A stretch of DNA of 64,000 nt from contig JANQKV010000067.1 of the NCBI GenBank assembly GCA_028280945.1, positions 1 through 64,000 on the forward strand. The letters run 5' to 3'. Positions within the stretch are counted from its first letter, which is position 1. Every line of letters starts with the position of its first letter. The notes beneath the pieces were generated by a model that worked only from the letters and a program-made list of their open reading frames with translations, did no database searches and had not been told where the DNA came from. Shown here piece after piece: positions 26,212-34,658 of the stretch. The position numbers and the translations under genes were made by a program. The DNA comes from Opitutaceae bacterium (lineage in GTDB: Bacteria; Verrucomicrobiota; Verrucomicrobiia; Opitutales; Opitutaceae).

Positions 26212-27639
26212 CTAAGCCCGGTAGACATCCTCCCAGCCGACCCGGGGCGGCGGAGCGGAGAGGAGGTCGTTGGCGATGGGGTGGTTGGTGAACCGTTTGG
26301 TCCGGCGGTCGAATTTCAGGTTTCCGCCCAGGCGTTGAGCGATGATTCCGAGGATGAAGACCTGGGACAACGGCCCGGATACGGAAAAGGGCGAGCGCAC
26401 CTCTTCCTGGCCAAGACAGGCGAGGCAGAAATTGGCGAAGTGATCGGAGTTCTTCTGCGGGAACCTCGGCAGGGTGGGGGCGAGCTCACGCATGCGTTCC
26501 GGTGGGATGATCCGCAGCGTCGCGCTGTGGGTGCCGCCCTTGAACACCATGTCATCGCCGTAGAGGAACTTGCCGTTGGATTGGCGCTTCGGGTTCGGCC
26601 CTTCCTCGGCGGGAAGCGGAGGCAGGTTTTCCACCCCGTCATACCACGTCACGTCGCAAGGCGGCTGAACCCCCCGGGCCGGGAAAGCAAACCGAATGGT
26701 GGAGGCTTGGGGAAAGATGAAGTCGTTGGGGCCGTCGCGTTTTACCGCCTCGATTTCGGAAGGAAGCCCGAGCTCAAGAAAACGATGGGCGGTATCCAGG
26801 ATGTGGGGCGCCCAGTCGCCGAAGGCACCGCTGCCATAGGCATACCAGCTTCGCCAGTTGCCGGGATGAAGCCTCTCACTGAACGGGTGCAGGGGGCGAC
26901 CCGCGTGCCAGAGGTCCCAGTCCATGCCGGAGGGCACCGGAGTGCCGGGATCAAAGCTGTCCACCGTCCAACCGTGCCAGCGGCGGGCTGAATTCATGTG
27001 GGCGTCGATGCGGGTAATGTCCTTGATGATGCCGGCCTCATGCCAGGATTTGAATTGGAAGTAGTTGGCACCGGAGTGGCCTTGGTTGCCCATCTGGGTC
27101 ACGACCCCGGTTCGCTTCTCCGCGTCGATCAGCATCTCCACTTCTTCAAACGTGTGGGCCAACGGCTTTTCGACGAAGACATGCTTGCCGGCCTTCATGC
27201 AGGCCATGGCCACGGGGAAGTGCGAAAAGTCGGGGGTCGCGATGGCGACCGCATCAATGTTCTTCCCTTCCTTATCCAGCATCTCGCGGAAGTCGCGGTA
27301 GATTTTAACCGAGCCCAGAAACGCTCTGGGCTCAGTGCAATGCGGGCTGTCGGGATCGACTTCCGCGGCGGCGACCCACTCCACGAGGCCACTCGAGTCG
27401 AAGGCCTGCATGACCTTCCAACCTCGGTTGCCGATACCCACGATGGCCATGCGCACTTTCTCGCGTTTGGGCGGAGTGGCGGGCGGAGGCACGCTGATCG
27501 ATCCCGAAATCGAGGCCTGGCAGCCCGCCAACAGGAGGGAGGAAGCCAACGCGCCCTGCCGCAGGAAATCTCGGCGGGTCGCGTTTTTTGCGCAAGGAGT
27601 TGAGGTTGGCGACGGCGGGGTGGAGTCAGGGGAAGTCAC
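26212..27639 (-). CDS. Gfo/Idh/MocA oxidoreductase, Tat-exported lipoprotein
   Basis: 475 aa. The N-terminus has a twin-arginine motif TRRDFLRQG, then ALASSLLLAGC with a lipobox cysteine, so export by Tat and lipidation are predicted. The NAD(P)-binding domain begins VRMAIVGIGNRGWKVMQAF, and the family motif EKPLAHTFEEVEMLI is present. The C-terminal substrate domain includes WDLWHAGRPLHPFSER and GAFGDWAPHILD. Such secreted dehydrogenases are common in Planctomycetota and Verrucomicrobiota and probably act on sugars. It converges on the DUF1223 gene (11 nt). Confidence 0.92.
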   Translation of the reverse strand: MTSPDSTPPSPTSTPCAKNATRRDFLRQGALASSLLLAGCQASISGSISVPPPATPPKREKVRMAIVGIGNRGWKVMQAFDSSGLVEWVAAAEVDPDSPHCTEPRAFLGSVKIYRDFREMLDKEGKNIDAVAIATPDFSHFPVAMACMKAGKHVFVEKPLAHTFEEVEMLIDAEKRTGVVTQMGNQGHSGANYFQFKSWHEAGIIKDITRIDAHMNSARRWHGWTVDSFDPGTPVPSGMDWDLWHAGRPLHPFSERLHPGNWRSWYAYGSGAFGDWAPHILDTAHRFLELGLPSEIEAVKRDGPNDFIFPQASTIRFAFPARGVQPPCDVTWYDGVENLPPLPAEEGPNPKRQSNGKFLYGDDMVFKGGTHSATLRIIPPERMRELAPTLPRFPQKNSDHFANFCLACLGQEEVRSPFSVSGPLSQVFILGIIAQRLGGNLKFDRRTKRFTNHPIANDLLSAPPPRVGWEDVYRA

Positions 27640-27694
27640 AGCAGTCCATAACAGACACCTCTGCCGCGAAGCTCAATCACAGGATAACTTACAC

Positions 27695-28246
27695 CTAACG
27701 GTTATTTTGGATCAGTTGCGCGCGGGCCATGAGGTAGGCCGCGATGTGATTACCCTGGTGAAACCGACCGTCGGCGATGGCTGCATCCAACTCGGCGACG
27801 GTGAGCTGGTGGATTTCAATTTCCTCGTAGGCGTCGTGCTCGGGGGCGGTCGTCAACTCCACGCCTCGTCCCAAATAGCAATGGAACTGGTTGGTCTGCC
27901 GGGCCGGGTTGGGGTAGAAGGATGCGGTGTGGCTCCATTCGCCACCGGTGGCGCCGCATTCTTCGCGCAGTTCCCGGCGTGCGCCGACCAGCGGGTCCTC
28001 CCCTTCGTCGAGCACCCCGCCGGGTAATTCCAAGGTAAACTGTCCGGTTGCATGGCGATACTGGCGGACAAGGACGATGCGGCCATCAGCCAGCACGGGA
28101 ATCGTGTGCACAAAATCCCGCACCGCCCAAACATAGTAAGGCTCGATGATTCGGCCGTTGGCGAGTTCGCAGGTCTCGGCCCGCAAGTTCATCCAGGGAT
28201 CATCGATGAGTTGGCGGGCGGAGAGCGTTTTCCAGGGTTTTAACAT
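27695..28246 (-). CDS. Nudix hydrolase (ADP-ribose pyrophosphatase-like)
   Basis: 183 aa from ATG 28246. The Nudix box is complete: G77-x5-E83-x7-R91-E92-L-x-E95-E96-x-G98, within the segment starting GGVLDEGEDPLVGAR. The N-terminal WVW/VRQYRH-like strand pattern (VLVRQYRHATGQFTLELP) is that of ADP-sugar pyrophosphatases. It probably cleaves ADP-ribose or another nucleoside diphosphate derivative in the cytosol. Its start overlaps neither neighbour. Confidence 0.9.
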   Translation of the reverse strand: MLKPWKTLSARQLIDDPWMNLRAETCELANGRIIEPYYVWAVRDFVHTIPVLADGRIVLVRQYRHATGQFTLELPGGVLDEGEDPLVGARRELREECGATGGEWSHTASFYPNPARQTNQFHCYLGRGVELTTAPEHDAYEEIEIHQLTVAELDAAIADGRFHQGNHIAAYLMARAQLIQNNR

Positions 28247-28256
28247 AACGGTGTAT

Positions 28257-29310
28257 TCAAGGCATGGTGACGCCTGCATCGCGCCAGTGCCGGGCCACCA
28301 CTTCGCGCATGTGGGGTTCGCTGACGAGGAAGTTCTCGTAAGGTGCCGGCCCGGGGAACCACTTCCACAAAAACGCGCCCACCAGGTCGTCGTGCGGGAT
28401 TTCCACGGCTTGCAGGGCCCGGTCCAGACACCGGGCCTGCAACTCCGCGCCCCCCCTCACGGCCATCGCCGTCGCGCCAGGGCGCGCGGGCGGCGTTGAG
28501 GCCGGTATCGTAACCCAGTTCCATGAAGACGACCTGGCGATATTGGGTGCGCGCATAGGCCAATACCTCACCCCGGATTCGCGCCCAGGCCCGGTCAATC
28601 TCCTCGGAGTCCGGCACGCGCTGGTGTTGGGTGACGGGGAAATATGCGGACACCGCGATAACATCCAACGCGTCCCAAAACGGCACGCGTTGATAGTCGG
28701 GCCAATTCGCGGCGTAAGCGAGCGGGGCGTTGATGTGTTCCCGCACCTCGGCAATGATTTCCCGCCAATCCTGCTCATGGTCCTCGACGGTTTGGTCGAG
28801 TTCGGAGCCGACGGTAAAGCCGTCGGCATCAGCACAGATGTCAGCCAGACGGGTAATCCATTCGCGGTAATCGGTGAAGAAACGGTCCCACTGGTCATCG
28901 GATTCGAACTGAATGTCACCCCGCCAGCTCCACCCGGCCCGCCACGGCGCCACATGCGGGGTAATGCAGATTTTAAGGCCGAGACGGTGAGCCTCTTCGA
29001 TGGGCCGGGTCAGCCAGCGGGGAGGTTCCGGGTCATTGCTCCAACGGCGCCAGCGCAGGCCACCTTCCCGTGTCACCGCGGCGTAGGGGTGAATCTGCAC
29101 CCAATTCGCGCCCAACGCCTTCACTTCCTGCATCGCCTCGACCATTGCGTCGGTGCCCCACTCCTGTCCCCAGGTTTGACACGAAATCACGATTCCCCGC
29201 ACCGGTTCGGCCTGCTCGGACGGGGCCGGCTCGGCCCGGCCGAAGAGACCACCCGCCAACCCGAGGACAACCCCTGTCAGACGGTTGAGTTTGTTCGTGA
29301 GGTGACCCAT
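28257..29310 (-). pseudogene. TIM-barrel glycoside-hydrolase-like gene with a single-base frameshift
   Basis: From ATG 29310 the frame reads a signal-like start (LTGVVLGLAGGLFGRAEP), then ISCQTWGQEWGTDAMVEAMQ, GANWVQIHPYAAVT, KICITPHVAPW, DGFTVGSELDQTVEDHE and VVFMELGYDTGLNAARAPW. This is a TIM-barrel layout like GH113 or GTA-type hydrolases. At a run of seven G (C at 28450-28456) the reading shifts. The other frame continues GAELQARCLDRALQ, DDLVGAFLWKWFPGP and HMREVVARHW to a stop at 28257. Removing one G restores a 350-aa protein; as given, the first frame ends in non-homologous sequence at 28240. Cause could be real decay, phase variation, transcriptional slippage or a read error. Confidence 0.8.
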
Positions 29311-29490
29311 GCGGCTTACGCTGCGAAATCGACGGAGCGGCCGCGACTGAAATTGTCGCGCGTGCTCCCCCTACTGGAGACAAGAGGGCCGCGGAACTTT
29401 GACCGGGAACCCAAGGGATAAAGCCGGAGTCAAAATTGACTGGTTCCGTCACTTGACCCGCTGCGCTGCGTCTTAAAGACTTTCCTCTCC

Positions 29491-30042
29491 GTGCACCGCT
29501 TGATTCGCCTGCTCTCTCTGCTCCTTGGCCCGCTCTTGCTGGGCACGGGGCTGGTGATGGCTCAGCAAGCGCGAAATCCGTTTCGTCCCCAGGAACCGGA
29601 GGCGGTGGTGGAAGCCGAAACCGTGGTGGACCAGGACGCCGAGCTCCAGTTCTGCGGCACATTCGGCGACGGGACGAACAAGCGCTTTTTGATCTACAAT
29701 GTTTCGACCCGGCAGTCCTCCTGGCTGCGGCTTAATCAGGAGGGTCCCGACGAACTCTTTGTGGAAAGCTTCGACGCCGAGCTCAATGCCGTGCGGGTGC
29801 GGCAGGGCGGTCGCCAACTTACGTTGGGGATGGAAGCCGCCCGTGTGACAGGTGGACCGGCCGTGGCCTCTGCTCCCGTCGCCTTGGTCGGCAACTCGCA
29901 GGATCTGCAAAGAACCGTAAAAGTGAACCCGACTCCGGCTGACGAACGGCGGCGGCTTGAAGCGGTGGCGGCGGAAGTTCGGCGGCGCCGTGCCGCGCGT
30001 GCAGCCGCCGCGGCGGGGAACCCGGCTCCCGCCGCTCCCTGA
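29491..30042 (+). CDS. Secreted protein of unknown function, Ala/Arg-rich tail
   Basis: 183 aa from GTG 29491. Signal peptide LLSLLLGPLLLGTGLVMAQQ, then ARNPFRPQEPEAVVEAE. A small beta domain follows (LQFCGTFGDGTNKRFLIYN, AVRVRQGGRQLTLGM), and the tail is basic and alanine-rich (AEVRRRRAARAAAAAG). The NPF-R opening and small beta domain recall PilP or GspC-type secretion proteins and the gene at 38205-38753, but the similarity is weak and is inference. Divergent from the frameshifted hydrolase. Confidence 0.65.
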   Translation: MHRLIRLLSLLLGPLLLGTGLVMAQQARNPFRPQEPEAVVEAETVVDQDAELQFCGTFGDGTNKRFLIYNVSTRQSSWLRLNQEGPDELFVESFDAELNAVRVRQGGRQLTLGMEAARVTGGPAVASAPVALVGNSQDLQRTVKVNPTPADERRRLEAVAAEVRRRRAARAAAAAGNPAPAAP

Positions 30043-30225
30043 CGATTGGCGGTGGCTTTTCGTAACCACTTACTGGATACATAAAATGAACCAAGCTGGC
30101 AGGGACTTGGCGGGGAAGCCCCCACCGGGGTCGGGTTGCCGGGATTTCCCCTCTGAAAATACCCGCATTTACCTCTGAAATTCGTATTGCTTTCGGTATG
30201 CGGGGGTCTACACCGGGAGTCCGTT

Positions 30226-30489
30226 ATGGCTAAACGCAAACCCAACGCTGCATTCATGAAACCGGTCACTCCTGACGCTGCCCTTGCGGCGGTCGTTGGG
30301 TCGAAGCCGTTACCCCGCACGGAGCTCACCAAGAAGCTCTGGGTCTACATCAAGGCTAATGGTCTCCAAGACGCCAAGAAGAAGACTCAGATCAACGCCG
30401 ACGAAAAGCTGCAGGCGGTCTTCGATGGAAAGAAGTCGGTGAGCATGTTCGAGATGACCAAGCTCGTCTCCGGACACGTTACCAAATAA
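30226..30489 (+). CDS. SWIB/MDM2-domain protein
   Basis: 87 aa. ATG 30226 has GGGAG about six bases upstream; a start 39 nt upstream is less likely. It is almost entirely one SWIB domain: FMKPVTPDAALAAVVGSKPL, then RTELTKKLWVYIKANGLQ, TQINADEKLQAVFDGKKSVS and MFEMTKLVSGHV. Bacterial SWIB proteins occur in chlamydiae and Verrucomicrobiota and may bind DNA or a chromatin partner; the role is not established. A strong terminator follows at 30514-30544. The leader 30043-30225 (183 nt) holds no recognised gene. Confidence 0.93.
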   Translation: MAKRKPNAAFMKPVTPDAALAAVVGSKPLPRTELTKKLWVYIKANGLQDAKKKTQINADEKLQAVFDGKKSVSMFEMTKLVSGHVTK

Positions 30490-30513
30490 CCACCCCAACC
30501 AATTGATTTCTTC

Positions 30514-30544
30514 AAGCGCCGCGGGTTTCCGCGGCGCTTTTTTT
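30514..30544 (+). terminator. Rho-independent terminator after the SWIB gene
   Basis: An 11-bp GC-rich stem, AAGCGCCGCGG with CCGCGGCGCTT and loop GTTT, runs into seven T residues. It lies 24 nt beyond the SWIB stop and could also serve the convergent PPK2 gene ending at 30566. Confidence 0.9.
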
Positions 30545-30565
30545 GTCCGGCGGGCCGGACCCGGT

Positions 30566-32056
30566 TCATGAGTCGAGTGCTTCGGTAATCCGCTTGGTGG
30601 CCTGCCGCATGACCTCGAGTCGGGCAAAGCGCTTGTTGTTGGCCGGGATCAGGTTCCAGGGGGCGTAGGAGGTATCAGTGAGCGCAACCATGTCACCCAC
30701 CGCGGTTTCGTAGGCAGACCACTGCGCGCGGTTGCGCCAATCCTCCGCGTTGATCTTGTGCTGCTTGTAGGGGGTTTCTTCCCTCGACTTAAATCGCTCG
30801 AATTGAACGTCTTTTGATATTTGTAACCAGTATTTGACTACGATGCTGCCGTGGTCGTGCAGTTGTTCCTCAAAGTCATTGATCTCGGTGTAGGCCCGGC
30901 GCCACTCGCGGGGAAAACAGAAGCCTTCGATCCGCTCCACCAATACCCGGCCATACCAAGAGCGATCGAAAATCACGACCCGGCCGTCCCGCGGCAGCTG
31001 ACGCCAAAACCGCCACAAATAATGGTGGGCTTTTTCTTCGTCGGTGGGTTTTGCCACGGATACGATGTGATAGTCCCTTGCATCCATCGCCGAGGTCAGG
31101 CGACGAATGGCACCGCCCTTGCCGGCGGCATCCTGGCCTTCGAAAACAAAGACGACGGTGCGTTTGGCTTCCGCGGCCCGTCGTACCGCCCGGTTCAATC
31201 GCCCGAGCCATTTCTCGCGTTTCGCTTCATAGGCGCTGGCCGACAGTTTCTGGTCCAGGGTGAGGTCCAGAAGCCGTTGTCGACCGTCGGGGCGCAATGC
31301 GATGATGCGGTTTGGTTTGGTCGGCGTTGACCCGTTCGCTTTCACGATTCGGCGGTGATGCGCCCGAAAGCGACGCAGGATGGTTCGCGCAAATTCCAGG
31401 TTCCGAGGCTTTGGTTCGGCCGATTCGACCACGTCCCAGCGGGCGCCGGGTCGATCGGTTTCGGCCAAAATGTGGTCAGCGGTGCGCGCCAGGCGCTGGT
31501 AGGCGCGATGGGCCCGCATCTGATGATCGGTGACACGCCACGCTGTTGCCGGGTCGGCCCGCAGGCGCTGCAGACGCTTGCCTTGATCGGATTTGGAGAA
31601 CGCGAACCAGATCTTGATGACCAGGGTGTCGGCATCGGCGAGGAGTCGTTCGAAGTGACGGATGCGGCGCACTTCGTCCTCGAGCTTGGCGAGTTCCTTG
31701 CGGTTGTCGGTCTCCTCCCGCAAGGTGTGGGTATACCAGGAATCCACGAAGATGCCGATGCGGCCACTGGATGGCAGACTCCGCCAATAGCGCCACATGA
31801 AGGGCCGCTCGCGCTCCTCGCTGCTGGGGTTTTCCACCGCGATGGTCTCCACGTTGCGGGGATCAAACCAGCCCATCAAGGTGTTGAGCGCATCGCCCCG
31901 ACCGGCGCCTTCCACGCCGGCAAGGATGAGCACAATCTTGGTGCGGGTTTGCTGAAGGTCGACTTGCAGCTGGATGAGCTCCTGTCGCACCCGGGAAACC
32001 TTGGCATCATAAGCCTTCTTGAGGAGCTTCTTGGGGGAACCCACGGCCTTCGACAT
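30566..32056 (-). CDS. Tandem-domain polyphosphate kinase 2 (polyphosphate:AMP phosphotransferase type)
   Basis: 496 aa with two PPK2 domains. The C-terminal domain has an intact Walker A-like loop EGQDAAGKGG (306-315), then VAKPTDEEKAHHYLWRFWRQ and VVIFDRSWYGRVLVERIEGF. The N-terminal domain has the matching regions but a degenerate loop, GVEGAGRGD (47-55), lacking the lysine, and VDSWYTH in place of DRSWYGR, so it is probably structural. Two-domain PPK2 enzymes phosphorylate AMP from polyphosphate in the cytosol. Likely a monocistronic gene converging on the SWIB terminator. Confidence 0.9.
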   Translation of the reverse strand: MSKAVGSPKKLLKKAYDAKVSRVRQELIQLQVDLQQTRTKIVLILAGVEGAGRGDALNTLMGWFDPRNVETIAVENPSSEERERPFMWRYWRSLPSSGRIGIFVDSWYTHTLREETDNRKELAKLEDEVRRIRHFERLLADADTLVIKIWFAFSKSDQGKRLQRLRADPATAWRVTDHQMRAHRAYQRLARTADHILAETDRPGARWDVVESAEPKPRNLEFARTILRRFRAHHRRIVKANGSTPTKPNRIIALRPDGRQRLLDLTLDQKLSASAYEAKREKWLGRLNRAVRRAAEAKRTVVFVFEGQDAAGKGGAIRRLTSAMDARDYHIVSVAKPTDEEKAHHYLWRFWRQLPRDGRVVIFDRSWYGRVLVERIEGFCFPREWRRAYTEINDFEEQLHDHGSIVVKYWLQISKDVQFERFKSREETPYKQHKINAEDWRNRAQWSAYETAVGDMVALTDTSYAPWNLIPANNKRFARLEVMRQATKRITEALDS

Positions 32057-32167
32057 GGGGACAAAGCCTGTTGGCCGGAGGAAGCGATTGTCGAGCCTCC
32101 GGATGCATTTCCAGCATGTGACTATTACCTTGGACGCTGATTCGGCCGTTCTAGGTTAGGCCGCCTC

Positions 32168-33142
32168 ATGTCCATCGCTGCGCCTTCAACTCATCGCCGC
32201 CGGGCGATTTTCATGCTGCTCCTGGTGACGGGGTTTTGGGGCCTGAGTTTTCCGCTCATGAAAGGAGCGGGTTTGTTGGCGGCGGAACATGCGCCCACGG
32301 CGGGCACGTGGTTTTTCACCGCGATGATGTTGATGCCGCGCTACCTGATCGCCGCAGCGGTGCTGGCCCTCATTTTGGGGCCGGCCATGCGGGGGATCAC
32401 GCGGCTCGAGTTGCGCCAGGGTCTGTGGCTGGGGGCTTTTGCCAGCCTTGGCATGCTGTTCCAGGCAGACGGCCTGCAATTTACCGAGGCTTCAACCTCG
32501 GCGTTTCTGTCGCAGTTCTACGCGCTTTTGATTCCGTTGTGGATCGCTTGGCGAACGCGCCGCAATCCCGGACGCTGGGTGTGGATATGTTGTGGGCTGG
32601 TCCTGGCGGGCGTTTCGATCCTGGGCCAGTTCGACTGGCGGGAAATGAAACTGGGCCGGGGCGAATCGGAGACGTTGTTGGCATCGATGTTCTTTATGGG
32701 CCAGATCCTGACCCTGGCGCGGAAGGATTTTGGGCAGAACCGGGTGGTGCCAATCACGTTCGTGATGTTTGTGGTGCAGGGGGGCGTGTTCGCCGTTCTG
32801 GCGATGTTCACGACACCTTCCTGGGGGGCACTGGTGGCCCCGGTGATGTATCCGGCATGGTGGGGATTCACTTTGGCCCTGACGGGGTTTTGCACACTTG
32901 GCGCGTTTCTCATCATGAACCGCTGGCAGAAGGAAATCAGTTCCACGGAGGCGGGTTTGCTTTACTGCATGGAGCCGGTGATCAGCTCAAGCATGGCGCT
33001 GTTTTTGCCGGGTTTGTTTTCGCATTGGGCCGGAATCGACTATGCCAACGAGTCGCTCACCGTCCATTTGTTGGCCGGTGGCAGTTTGATTCTGGTCGCC
33101 AATATCCTGCTGCAACTGCGGCCTCCCCCGCGGCAGGACTAG
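32168..33142 (+). CDS. EamA-family (DMT) transporter
   Basis: 324 aa with about ten hydrophobic helices in two EamA halves, beginning IFMLLLVTGFWGLSFPLMKG. EASTSAFLSQFYALLIPLWIA closes the first half, and AGLLYCMEPVISSSMALFLP is the second-half signature. An inner-membrane permease for an unknown metabolite. Its last four bases overlap the end of the convergent hydrolase gene. Confidence 0.9.
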   Translation: MSIAAPSTHRRRAIFMLLLVTGFWGLSFPLMKGAGLLAAEHAPTAGTWFFTAMMLMPRYLIAAAVLALILGPAMRGITRLELRQGLWLGAFASLGMLFQADGLQFTEASTSAFLSQFYALLIPLWIAWRTRRNPGRWVWICCGLVLAGVSILGQFDWREMKLGRGESETLLASMFFMGQILTLARKDFGQNRVVPITFVMFVVQGGVFAVLAMFTTPSWGALVAPVMYPAWWGFTLALTGFCTLGAFLIMNRWQKEISSTEAGLLYCMEPVISSSMALFLPGLFSHWAGIDYANESLTVHLLAGGSLILVANILLQLRPPPRQD

Positions 33143-33816
33143 CGTTCGAATCGCCCGTCGCGCAAAAACGCGATCACCTGCTCGATCGGTTCGCGACGAT
33201 ACTGAAGCCATGTGTGGGAATGATGCAGCACGAGGTGATCGGTCATGCCTTCGAGTTTGGAGTTTTCGACGGTCACTTTGCCGTCACCGGGTTTCCCGGC
33301 AAGGTAGGCCAGCCAGGGATTGAGGGAGAAGTCGCCGGCGATGATGCCCAGCTCGGGTCCCGGTTTGGGCCAGGGACCGAGACGTCCCGGAATGCTGTCC
33401 GAACCGGTGCCCAATCGCCGACCGTTAACGCCGGTGAAGAGCCGAAACAGCGGCCAGTGGCCGATACGGTCCACGATGCGGGTTCCCTGATTGGGCGGTG
33501 CGATCATGACGGCCCGTCGCAGAACCGGTGGAGGACCATTCAAATCCACCCAACTCCGCAGAACGAGTCCTCCCATCGAATGGGTCACGAAAAACAAGTC
33601 CGGACCGGTTCGGAGGTTTACCTGGTGCTGACGCAGTTTGTCCGGCAACCAATCCTGCGCCAAAATCTCCATCGGCACCGTCTGCGATCGGTAGCTGAGA
33701 TTCAAAACGCGGTAACCTTCCGACCGCAGCGCGTGGGCCAGCCGCAGCATGGCCCATCCTCCCAGGCCCAGGCCATGGAGCAGGACGGCGACGGGTTGCG
33801 GCGTCGGTGAGCCCAT
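33139..33816 (-). CDS. Alpha/beta hydrolase, lipase-like
   Basis: 225 aa from ATG 33816. The oxyanion region is VAVLLHGLGLGGWAMLRLAH, the nucleophile elbow is FVTHSMGG (G/T-H-S-M-G) and the likely catalytic histidine is in LVLHHSHTW near the C-terminus. The layout resembles PGAP1-like or triacylglycerol lipases. No signal peptide is seen. Its ATG shares a base with the stop of the upstream EamA gene, so it is the last gene of the esterase-EamA-hydrolase run. Confidence 0.85.
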   Translation of the reverse strand: MGSPTPQPVAVLLHGLGLGGWAMLRLAHALRSEGYRVLNLSYRSQTVPMEILAQDWLPDKLRQHQVNLRTGPDLFFVTHSMGGLVLRSWVDLNGPPPVLRRAVMIAPPNQGTRIVDRIGHWPLFRLFTGVNGRRLGTGSDSIPGRLGPWPKPGPELGIIAGDFSLNPWLAYLAGKPGDGKVTVENSKLEGMTDHLVLHHSHTWLQYRREPIEQVIAFLRDGRFER

Positions 33817-34658
33817 CAACGTTTTGTCCTGAGCGAAATCATGGAGCGCAAGGTAACGGAACCGAGGACAATGGCCCCGCCCACCAACGCCAACAGAGTG
33901 GGTTTTTCCCCCATCAGCAACAGCACCCACACCGGATTGAGCAAGGGCTCGAGCACGGGAATCAGCACAGCTTGGAGCGCGGTCACGTGTTTGATGGCCC
34001 GGGCGTAGAAGCGGTAGGAAAACCCGAGTTGGACGACGCCCAGGACGATCAGGGCGGTCCAACCGTCGAGGGAGAGATTTCCCGCACCCATGATCGAAGG
34101 CAGGCCGATCACAAAGGCGAGAGCGTTGCCCAGAATGATTGATTCCAAGGGAGAACCGTCCTTTTGCGCCCGCAGCGTGATGGTCATGGCGGCGAAGAAG
34201 ATACCGGCGAAAAGGGCAACGACGTCACCTGCCAGATTGCCGACGGCCAGACCGTCCGCGAGGAACAACCCCATGCCGCCAATCACGACCACCACGGTGA
34301 TCCAATCGAGCCGGGTCGTGCGCTCCCCCAGCACCATCGCACCCAGCAAGGCGATCCACACAGGCGCGGTATACTGGAGCAGGATGGCGTTGGCCGCGGT
34401 GGTCAGCTTGGTCGCGACACAAAAACAAACCGTGCATCCGGCGTAGAATATCCCCCCGAGGATCTGGATCCGCGACCAGGTGAAGTTCAAACGCTTGGCC
34501 GTAAGGGCGAGAAACAGAGCGGCGAAGAATCCCCGGCCGCCGGCGACGGCCAGCGGCGGCCAGTCGATGTGTTTGATCAGCAGCCCCGCCGTGCTCCAAA
34601 GCAACGCGGCGATGATCAATTGGCCGGTGGCATAACGCTGTTCGGTCGGGGTGCTCAT
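33816..34658 (-). CDS. EamA-family (DMT) transporter
   Basis: 280 aa from ATG 34658, ten predicted helices: QLIIAALLWSTAGLLIKHI, then LTTAANAILLQYTAPVWIAL (end of first EamA unit) and VTALQAVLIPVLEPLLNPVW (second unit). It is a distinct sequence from the transporter at 32168, so this is not a recent duplication. One-base stop/start overlaps on both sides tie it to the esterase upstream and the hydrolase downstream. Substrate unknown. Confidence 0.9.
   Translation of the reverse strand: MSTPTEQRYATGQLIIAALLWSTAGLLIKHIDWPPLAVAGGRGFFAALFLALTAKRLNFTWSRIQILGGIFYAGCTVCFCVATKLTTAANAILLQYTAPVWIALLGAMVLGERTTRLDWITVVVVIGGMGLFLADGLAVGNLAGDVVALFAGIFFAAMTITLRAQKDGSPLESIILGNALAFVIGLPSIMGAGNLSLDGWTALIVLGVVQLGFSYRFYARAIKHVTALQAVLIPVLEPLLNPVWVLLLMGEKPTLLALVGGAIVLGSVTLRSMISLRTKR

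Noticed and set aside
30043-30225. Possible riboswitch in the leader before the SWIB gene
   Set aside because: Small stems such as CCAAG/CTTGG are present, but no known riboswitch core was recognised and no ligand-linked gene follows.
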